DNA of 64,000 nucleotides from Phialophora verrucosa. Its lineage: Eukaryota > Ascomycota > Eurotiomycetes > Chaetothyriales > Herpotrichiellaceae. The stretch lies in the NCBI GenBank assembly GCA_002099365.1, contig MSED01000005.1:620001-684000 (forward strand), given 5' to 3'. The notes under the pieces were generated by a model. It had not been told where the DNA came from and did no database searches. It saw nothing but the letters and a program-made list of their open reading frames with translations. A program made the position numbers and the translations under genes. Below are positions 55,123 through 64,000 of the stretch, in pieces. Position 1 is the first letter of the stretch. Each line of letters starts with the position of its first letter.

Positions 55123-58100
55123 ATGCACAAGATCAGCAACTTCACTGGCCAGGCCCGTCATGGCTGGGAACGGATGACTCCTGCAGCGTTTGGCATGTCG
55201 AGGTTTCACCAGGACATGCCGACGTCGCAACCATTGAGACGTCCACAGGGCTCCCCAGGAATCGTGTCTCAGCCGGCGTCCGAGGCCTCCCCCGTCAACC
55301 TTTCGTTCAACGTACCCTTTGCCTCAAGCCTTGCAGGCCCGGAGCCTGACGAGATCCTACACGCGAGTCCTGGTGCTCTACAGCGGTGGACCTTCCCAGT
55401 GGGGACCCTCGAGGGCACACCCACCCACAAGTTACCGGTACACGTGCAAAATGAGGAGGCGCTGCGTTCGTTATGTGCCTACATCAGTGAACAGAGCGGA
55501 GGACACATTCAAGCAACTGTCACGTCCTCGGAACCAAAGGCTGGACCTGTTCTGCACAGAAAGTCTCAGGGACTGGTGACGAATGTCTGTGTATCGGGTG
55601 ACGGAGATTTAGTGTTTAAGATGCGGGCAAAGATCTTGAACGAGACACCGATCATGATGGTACGATCACACCATTTGCCCTCGAACAAGGCTGCTGCTGA
55701 CTTCTCTAAGCGCTCCGCAATTGTGGACATTGACCCGGGCTTGATTCTTGACGGAGCCGAGACCGGCATTCGCTCCAGCGTCCTCAGCCATATTGACCTT
55801 TGTGCCAAATACACCGGAACAGATATATTCCTTCTCAAGCCCCGAAGTGCTGATACATCCGCGGCTGGTCCCTCATACGGCGAGGAGATCGACAGTGGCC
55901 TGGACCACCGCTATCGAGTCAACATTTTTGGTGACATGGAAAGCGTCGAACATGCGAAGACCCGAGCTTTGATGATGATCGACCAGATTGTAACCTCCCC
56001 TAGTTGACTTCGATATCAAACCTGTACTAACACATGGCAGCTCAAACACAAAATCGATGTGATCAAACTTGAGGTCTCAATGCACACGCTGGTTTCCGGT
56101 CGTACCGGCAAGAACATCAAGATGATCGAATCAGCTACTAAGACGGCCATATACTTTCCACCTCCATTCCCTGGAGTCTTTGGCTACGTCCCGCCTCATG
56201 CCACGCGCCGAGCGGCAGATGAGATCTTCATTACCGGGGAAACACAGGAGCGCATTAACCAGGCAAAGCAGAAACTGAAAGAGCTGGTGATGAGTATCAA
56301 ACTCTACTCCAAGGATGCCGTGGTGTCTGCCAGCAAGATTGACAACATTTTACTCGACCGACTCGAGAAGGTGCGCAAGATCATGGAGACGAACGGCTCC
56401 CACGTCCTGTTTCCTCAGCTTGGTAGTCAGAGAGGTCTTGTCCGCGTCCAAGGTACCGAGGTTTTACACGTGGAGAGGACGGTGAAAGAAATCATGGCTC
56501 TCGTACGGGATTTGTCCTCCTTCAACGTACGGAGACGAACCACTGACGACTCTGTATAGGCTGGTCAATTCTTCAGCGCATCCTGGTGGATCATGACGCC
56601 TGATCCTTCTCAAGGTCCCACCCTTCGAGCTCCATCACCCGAGGACATTCGGATCATGCTCAGTGATATTTGCACCAACTCTGGTGCCGAGATCAGCTTC
56701 GAGAAGTTCACATTCACGATCAATGGCTCCGACGACGCCGTGAAAGCAGCAATGATGGTGATCAACCAGATTCCGTTCGTGAAGAGAACTCCATATCAGA
56801 TGCGAGTCAAGATCGAACTGGCCAACGAGCACAAGGAGTTCGTGAGTGGTAAGAAGAACGGCAAGATCAACAAGATCATGGGTCAAAGTAGGAGGACATC
56901 TTGCAGATGAGCTGGGATACGGGCTGACCCTTCCTACAGGCAACGTCCAGATCATCTTCGATGGTTTCAACGAGTACAACTTCTACATCGATGTCGTAGG
57001 CAGTCAGTACGAGGCCACCAAGAACGGATTGGATCTTGTGGAGCAGGAGATGCCGGCGTCGATCTCGTTCCACGTTCCTGATCAGTACCATAAACGCATC
57101 ATTGGCATTGGTGGGCAACACATCCAACGCATCATGAAGAAATACTCGGTCTTCGTGAAATTTTCCAATGCAATGGACCGTGGCGGCGTTGGCAAGGACG
57201 ATGATGATATCAAGGTTGATAATGTCATCTGTCGTACACCAGCCCGTAATGCGCAGAGTTTGGATATGGTGAAGCAGGAGATCATGGACATGGTGGAAAA
57301 AGCCGTAAGCGATGATGAATCCCTGATTGATGAGAGTATGTCCTTATCAGAATGACTCTAGGACGCCGAGTTCGTCTCCGAGACCGTGGTGATCAACAGA
57401 CTCTACCACCGCGAGCTGATCGCTAGACTTCCGGAAATCGAGGAATTGGAGAAGAAATGGAACTGCAAGATTGATTTCCCTAACACGGAGCTAGCCAGCG
57501 ACGTCGTCACCATTTCCGGTCCCGAGTATCAAGTCCCCCAGGCGGTAGACGCTTTCTTGGGTATGGTTCCCGAGAGCCACGAGATCGCCTTCCAGAAGTC
57601 GGACGAGCTGGAAGCCTTTTTCACCAGCCCGGAATTCTACAACGAGCTTCGCCAGAAGTTCAGAAGCCAGTATGAGGTCGACGTCCATGCCAATCCCGAG
57701 CTGAGCAGCTTGCCAAAGTCGGCAACCGCCTCCGTGGAACGCATTTTCGGACCTTCGGAAGGACGCCTGGTTCTCACGTATACGCGGAACAATGCAGGGG
57801 GCTTGAAGGACGCCATCGACTTTCTCATCTCCCAACTTGTTCCACACGGGCTGGATGCTAGTACGGTCCAGGGCGCCATTCCCCGTCCGAAATCCGACTC
57901 GTTCGAGGATTCTCTGCCCTTCTTCGAGTCAAAGCTCTTGCAGAATGCACCCTCGCTGCACTCCACAGACTCTCCGTCACGGTCGAGCTTCGCTGATGGG
58001 GAGAGCTCGGCGGTGTCGGAGAGGGCGTCCATCTTTGACCGGTTGCGCAAACCTGGCAGTCTTTCCTCGATCTCATCCTTCATGAGCCGCAGGAACCAGA

Positions 58101-58486
58101 ATAATTCTCCAGGGACATTCTTCAAGCACGCATCATCTAACGCCAGCAAGGCATCACTCATCTCCATGGAAAGTCGTGAAAGCGGATACAGACACTTCTG
58201 GAATGACAGTGGCGTCAATCTTCCCGAGGAAGATGCTTCTAACACTGCAGTTAGTGGTGGCTGGCCATCACGTTATCAAGACAACAAATTTCCCTTCGGC
58301 AGCGGTGGCAGCATTTCTGGAGACCGCACCCCCAAGCACGAGCCTCGGGCAAGTTTCGACTCGGGCAGGCCACCAACATCACATTCCTTTTCTTCCTACC
58401 CGGCGCCGATCGGCCCACACCATCACACTCAGATCTCCGGCAGCGGAAACGGATCTGGGAATCATTTGAATCTCCCTTTACGCTAG
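55123..58486 (+). CDS. Multi-KH-domain RNA-binding protein (bicaudal-C/vigilin-like), five exons
   Basis: Exons 55123-55989, 56041-56502, 56560-56887, 56940-57304 and 57362-58486 give 1048 residues; every join keeps frame. After a low-complexity N-terminus, a series of KH or KH-like modules runs from about 105 to 790. Clear GxxG loops appear in VSGRTGKNIKMIES (about 306-319), SGKKNGKINKIM and IIGIGGQHIQRIMKK; other modules have lost the loop (for example RLPEIEELEKKW), as is common in multi-KH scaffolds. The C-terminus (about 800-1048) is disordered, rich in S, G, P, H and R. KH proteins bind single-stranded RNA and act in mRNA localisation, stability or translation; the targets are unknown. 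The start is the first in-frame ATG. It lies between the Atos-type and dynactin genes on the same strand. Confidence 0.88.
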
Positions 58487-59192
58487 GCTATGTTGAAGTC
58501 TGAATTGATCGGAAAAGTAAACGACAATGATACCCCGACATGGATATGGAATCATGATTATCTGCGATTATGTCCAGCAAGATACCCTTTGACGCTACCA
58601 CGAAAAGTACAGAAGAGGAGGATGCGGAGACGTTTGGATTATTGCGTTGTTACAGCATCTGAACAACGAATGCGTGTCATGTTGTTTTGGGTGAAGCTGG
58701 ATCGCGGCGAGGAGGTTTTGCTTTTTGAACCTGTTCATTGCCGCTCCCTCAGCGCGAGAAAGATACCCTTCAAGTGTGTGATGCACCGGGGCGGTGATGG
58801 CAGAATTTGGGCCTGAAGCGCTGCGAAAAAGCGTCACTGCTTGGGGTTGGTTTAGGTCAAAAGGAAATATACCCCAGATAGCTGTTTAGAGAAGAATCCA
58901 TCATCTACGAAACCTGACTGAACCTAGCATTATGGCATAGAAGGCACGAGTCTTCGTCCAATTGTCACGTGTCAGCACGTGTTGGGCAGACCGTTGTGGC
59001 CCCCACGTGCCCCGGGGTCGCGACCCTTGCAACGCCCATCACGCGTCAATCAAATGCAACAGGAGCAAACATAGACTTGTCCCCTCCGCTTTCTTCATTC
59101 TCACCACTCTTCAGAGATTCAGCATTGCCATGTTGTGCCGCTTTCCTTCCTCTCTGTCATGCTCCTCTACAGCCAGCGACTAGGTGCCAGAT
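58487..59192. other. Intergenic region, KH gene to dynactin
   Basis: About 700 bases between two plus-strand genes: the KH 3' flank and the dynactin promoter with a C/T-rich stretch before the start. CACGTG words occur at about 58967 and 59004. No gene supported. Confidence 0.4.
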
Positions 59193-62100
59193 ATGGCAGA
59201 TCTTACTGTCAAGGTTGGCCAGAAAGTTGAGACCCAGGACGGCAAGCAGGGCACTATACGCTACATTGGGCCGCTGCATGTAGCCTCCGGCGAGTGGCTG
59301 GGACTTGAGTTGTCCGACGATAGCGGCAAGAACGATGGATCAGTCAAGGGCGAGCGCTATTTCAACTGCGCTCCCAACCATGGCATCTTCGTCCGCAGGG
59401 AATCGGCCGTCAAGATCCTTAGCCAGCCGGGCTCGACTGCAAAGCCCAACGGAGTCCCAACTTCCAATGGCCCTGCAGCGAAAGCCAGACCGTCGAGTAT
59501 GGTTAGCGCCGACGTTGCAAGGAAGCGTCAGAGTCTGATGGGCGGTGGCACTGGCACGACGACTGGGCCCCGATTGTCTATGAGGGTGTGTGGAAGACAT
59601 CCGTCGTTGTCTTTGTTTGTGGCTAACTTGGATCCTTAGTCTCCTACCAAATCTCCCACGAAGCCTGCCCCGCCCTCTACCAGTTCAAGCACGTCGACGC
59701 CTCGTACTGGCACACCGGCAACCACTGCACGAACCTCCGATTCGAGTACAAAGTCAAGACTTAGTATGGCTGGGCGACCCAGTATTGGACCTCCGAGCAC
59801 TGGAAATAGAACAGGTGCCCATACAAGCAGACCGTCAATAGGAGGTGGACCTGTAAAACCCGTCACGTCCAGGCCGATGTCGATGCAGCCTCGACCATCG
59901 ATGGCTGGCTCTAGGCTTTCTGTGGCAGCTAAACCTCCCCCGCGAATTGACAAGATTGAAGGGGTGCCCAGCAATCTTGATGGACAGCTTGCACCTCCAG
60001 TTGCAGAGGAAGAAGAGCCAACAACGCCTGTCTCGTCTGAGGCAAAGGAGGATGGATTTTCAGACGCAGCGAGGCACATCACAAGTCCTAGAGTGGCCGC
60101 ACCCGCATCAACCACACGCCCCCAACCCCCAGCTCCCCAACGCAATGGGTCCAATCCCTCGGCAGAGGACAGATCAAGGCAGGCACAAGTTATCAAAACG
60201 TTGGAGACAAAGGTCCGAACCTTGCAGAAACAAAGGCAGGAAGATCAGGCGCAACTGCAAAATGTCCAAGATCTAGAGGACAAGACGATGCGATACGAAG
60301 GGATTATACAGACACTGCAAAAGAAGCTCAAGTCGAATCAGCAAGATATCCAAGATCTTAAGGCCAAGTACGAGGATGCGGAGAGTCGTGCTTCAAAAGT
60401 GCCAGAGCACAGCGCTGAGCACGAGTCGGAGCTTGAACTTGCAACCTTGGACAAAGAAATGGCCGAGGAGCGTGCCGACATGTTTGAGAGTGAACTGGAG
60501 GCTCTTAAACTCAAGCACGAAGAACTGGAATTGGAGGCAGAGATCCTCCGAGAAGAAAACCGCGAGTTAGCGTCGGTCATGAGTCCCGAGGAGAAAGCAA
60601 GCGCCGGCTGGCTTCAGATGGAGCGAGAGACCGAAAGATTGAGACAAGCCTTGATCCTGCTGAGGGACGTTACCCAGCAAAATGAGGGTGACCTGAAGAA
60701 CGAGATCAAGGAGCTTCAGGAGTCCATCGACGAACTTGAACAGACGGCATCGAAATACGAGGAGACAGCAGCCAAACTCAACAGGTCCGAGGAGACAAAC
60801 CAGCATCTCAGAGAACAGCTGGAGGCTGCAGAGGCGAATGATGAGATCCTTGAGACTATGAGTGCCGAACGTGACCAGAGCCGAAATATGATCGAAACTT
60901 TGAGGCGGCAGGTTCAGGATTTGGAAGAGCATATTCAAGTGGCCGACGAGCTCGAGTCATTCCATGTCGAGGAAGAGAAGCGACTGCATTATCAGCTGGA
61001 TGAAAGTGAAGCATTGCTGCACGACAAGCACCGGCAAGTTGCTCAGCAAGAAAAGACAATCGAAGACCTGGAGTATACCCTGACAAAATTCCGCGATGTG
61101 GTGCAGGGCCTCCAGACCGACATCGATGAGCTCCGGCGGTCAAGAGAAATCAGCGAACTGGAAGCGAACGAAATGAGCAGCAAGTCCAGAGCAATGATGG
61201 ATCTGAACCTCAAGCTACAGAACTCGGCCGCGAAGACTCAGTTAAAGGCTATCGATCTCGAGCTCGGGAAGATGCGGGCTGAACAGGCCAGCTTGCACCT
61301 AGAAATCGTGCAGCCATTCATTCCAGAGACATTCGAACTCGACAAGAAACCCATTCTAGCGCTCCTATGTTTCAAACGGATCAAGTCGAAGGCACAACTG
61401 TGCAGGACCATATTGGCGGAGCGTATGCGTGACAGGTCTGACCTTCATGAAAACCCAATGGCGGTGTTCGCAGTCATGGAGAAGATGAATTTCATTGCAA
61501 ACCTGTGCGACCGGTTTGTGCATTTCATGTCGACATGCTCTACGGACGACTTCTTGAAGTATGCTGGCGCGCCCTTTGAGCTGGAACCAGTTGAACAAGC
61601 AATGACGAGCTGGGTGGAAGCGCTGCGCCGGGATGAGCTGGCTCATGAGGGTTCGGAATATCTGCATCGCATGGCTGACATTCTTGTCGACATGTCCGAG
61701 AAACTGCTCTCTGACTCCCACGAAAATAAAGCGGTCGAGTTGGTTGCCTCTATGTCGATGCTGGAGAGCTACAGCGATAATATTGCAAGCCAAACGCAGA
61801 TTCTCAGCAAAGTCGTTCAAGCCCGGCTGGGGCCACCAAAAGATGATGACGAAGATTCAATGCTCTTCGAGAAGAAAATGGATCAGCTCGGTATCAAGGC
61901 TCGGACGATCAAATATGTGTCGGGCAAGGTGCTGCACGCACTGAGTGATCTCAGGGCGCGCTCCATGTGCCTAGGAGAGTCGACTTGGGGTAGTTTCACT
62001 GATGCCGAGTCATGTGCTGAAGCGGTCACCCAGTCGATTCGGCAGGTCGGGGAGACCGTGTTGAATGAACTCAACAAAATTGAAGTCGATGAGCCGCTTT

Positions 62101-63257
62101 CATACTCTGGCGTAATCCGGCTAATGACATCCGCTGCGTCGGCAGAGCAACAAGGAGACGAAATGCAAGCAACCTACGCAAGTGATGTGTTTGAGATCCT
62201 GTCGAAGCAGCTGCAGGCCCTTCAGACGAAGACCGACGACTTGAACACCAAATCTGCCGATATCTCGGGCGCGACCGAGTTTGAGAGACGAGATGCACCA
62301 TGGATTGTTCGGGCCAAAGAGGTCAAGGCGCAAAAGGCAATGTCGCAAGATCTCCAGGAAGAAATGGCAAGGCTGAAGCTCAGAATCCAAGAACAGACCA
62401 TCAGGATTAGCGAGAAGGACAAAGAACTCGAGGAACAGCAGGTCAAGGTGGAATTGCTGGAATCAAGAGCCAAGGAGACTAAGTTTAAAGATGACGGCGT
62501 GAAAGAGATGAAGGATGAGATCACCAAGCTTCGAGCCGAAACCGCGACAGCCAGTGAGAATCTGCAGCGTCTCGAAGCCGAGTATCAAGCGTTGCTTGAG
62601 TCTCGAGACAGCCAAAGATTGGAACTCGAAGCCATCAAACAGGAAGGGGTGCCAGACGGACAAGGTCTGCCGCTTGGGCCTGCCGACGAATCAGCTTCTC
62701 TCCGACTCAAGGCCGAAGCAGATCAACTCAGAATGGAGATTCTGGGTTTGCAAGCAGCGGTGCGCTTCCTCAAGACCGAGAATCGGGAACTCAGGATACC
62801 CGTGGGTGACCTTGCTCTGGGTGCTGTTCAGCATTCGTGGCTTGATCCCAGCCATCTCAAAGTCGCACCGAGGGATGAGAAGACTGAACAGCTGCGTGCG
62901 GAGTCCAAGGATGTCTTTGCGCGTCTCATGCAAATGGCCAAGACTGCCAAACCTATCAAGCTGGCTAGGGCTTCTGTCTCCAAGCACGATGCAAAGAAGG
63001 GGCATATGTCGACGTGGCGAGCACAGACCGACACTACATTGTACAAGGTCCTCCAGCATTCAGAGGAACTCGAGCGATGGAACGAGATAAAGGATGACTT
63101 GGTCAAAAGGGCAAGGATTGTAGCTCGTCCAGCACCAACATCGAGGCGAGCAGTGCCGATGCGTCAACTTTTGACGGTACCAGGTGTAAAAGCACCCGAC
63201 ATAGAGGCCGAGGAATTGGAACTTGGGCCTGCTGTCGATGGAGTACGGATTGTCTGA
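59193..63257 (+). CDS. Dynactin p150-Glued subunit
   Basis: Exons 59193-59585 and 59640-63257 give 1336 residues. The N-terminal CAP-Gly domain (about 5-72) has the microtubule/EB-binding motif GKNDG (45-49) and ends NCAPNHGIFVR. A basic S/P/T-rich linker follows (about 80-290, with SPTKSPTKPAPP). Then comes a long coiled coil (about 290-650, heptad-like with many L, E, K and Q), a globular dynactin domain (about 660-900, including KPILALLCFKRIKSKAQL) and a second coiled coil (about 960-1200). This is the layout of p150-Glued, the dynein-binding subunit that tethers dynactin to microtubules for retrograde transport and nuclear movement in hyphae. The intron has GTGTGT and TTAG ends and both sides continue the same linker. 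Length matches filamentous-fungal orthologues (about 1300). Confidence 0.94.
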
Positions 63258-64000
63258 CGCTGAGTTTAAGCCTGTGACATACTTGAGAGATTCTGCCTTG
63301 TGAATAACACTCTTGATCCCATGCTTGGGATTTCCTCTGCTTGAAGAATGCCACTCAACCCGGATGACGTCGCCGAACTGTGTCTGCTCAATGAGGCAAT
63401 CATACGAACAAGGCGAAAGTAGGCGCTGGCTCAGCAACTGTCAGCATTTCAAGGTCAAGACGGCCGCCGCGACACCAAATCCCGATAGTTGAGCATCTCG
63501 AGGAGGCTGAGCAGAACAAGTCACTACAAGCACGGTTGTGTGAACATACATAGGGACCGGCCTACGGAGTACATTGCCTGTGGACGTGAGATTAAAGCAG
63601 GGCCCGGCAACAGACGGCGACGAGTATCATAGCACACAGTACGAGTATATCGGTGCCTCTGAGGCTGGGGCTTATGGGCGAGTAATGAATGGTGAGCGGT
63701 ATTCAACCGCAACGAGCGGCAATATCATCGCTGGTTCCCCGGCCGCTCCAGCACGATACGCCTCTTTCTCTGCGTCTCCGACGTCATAATGTTCCAAGGA
63801 AGCACCAGAGGGCGAGTTCGTAAGAGGAAAGTGAGCGCTTACGGCTCACTCCTGAGCAGACAACCAACATATTTCCGTATACAGTAGACCCCGGATACTC
63901 AGGTCCAGGAACTCGACGTTCTGCGAGTACTCGGTACTCGTATTGAGCGCCTCAGCGGAGAGTGGTGATCCGTCGATGGATGCCTCCCCTCTCTTGGGAG
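63258..64000. other. Right-edge intergenic region
   Basis: About 740 bases after the dynactin stop. It contains TACGGAGTAC (63563-63572), AGTACGAGTATA (about 63639) and GCGAGTACTCGGTACTCG (about 63923) words, but no gene I can support. Confidence 0.4.

Noticed and set aside
59636..60196. Minus-strand frame opposite the dynactin linker
   Set aside because: It is the antisense of the S/P/T-rich linker; the CAP-Gly and coiled coils on the plus strand explain the region.

Overview
The window is nuclear DNA from a filamentous ascomycete (Pezizomycotina). Most genes carry one to seven introns of about 50-65 bases with GT-AG ends, spacing is several hundred bases to 4 kb, and the gene set is fungal: Zn2Cys6 regulator, Rax2, a LaeA-like methyltransferase, Fyv7, Yrb30, an NB-ARC/TPR STAND protein and a CYP52-type P450 relic. 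I cannot fix the order; a black-yeast or other Eurotiomycete/Dothideomycete relative would fit.

Layout. 1-9.5 kb: the 5' part of Yrb30 (-), a small unknown gene, an intronless CocE-type hydrolase (-) and the translation release factor eRF3/Sup35 (+). 9.5-16 kb: U2AF large subunit (-) with three very short exons, a small putative membrane protein (-) and an M20 carboxypeptidase of the Cps1 type (-) whose usual N-terminal anchor is not visible. 17.7-23.6 kb: a Zn2Cys6 regulator (-) divergent from an amino-acid/choline-type permease (+), which converges on a short-chain dehydrogenase (-). 24.1-32.7 kb: OGG1 DNA glycosylase (+), a frameshifted relic of the purine-phosphorylase-like domain used by fungal NLRs (-), then the large polarity protein Rax2 (+). 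32.7-36.9 kb is gene-poor and holds a GGACTT minisatellite and an 89-base tandem duplication. 36.9-48.5 kb, all on the minus strand: LaeA-like methyltransferase, Arp4, an unknown gene, Fyv7 and a 1092-residue NB-ARC/TPR protein. 49.5-50.8 kb: two convergent pseudogenes, a CYP52-like P450 with a large internal deletion (+) and a D-2-hydroxyacid dehydrogenase fragment (-). 51.9-63.3 kb, all on the plus strand: an Atos-type protein, a multi-KH RNA-binding protein and the dynactin p150 subunit.

Most genes are housekeeping (translation termination, splicing, rRNA processing, base-excision repair, chromatin, dynein transport, polarity). The accessory layer is the peptidase-regulator-permease-dehydrogenase run at 14-23.6 kb, the STAND gene with a distant relic of the same superfamily, and the P450/dehydrogenase graveyard. 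I see no clear tRNA, rRNA, CRISPR or intact transposon. Exon borders were assigned by eye from splice sites and reading-frame continuity; family names rest on recognised motifs, not on a database search.
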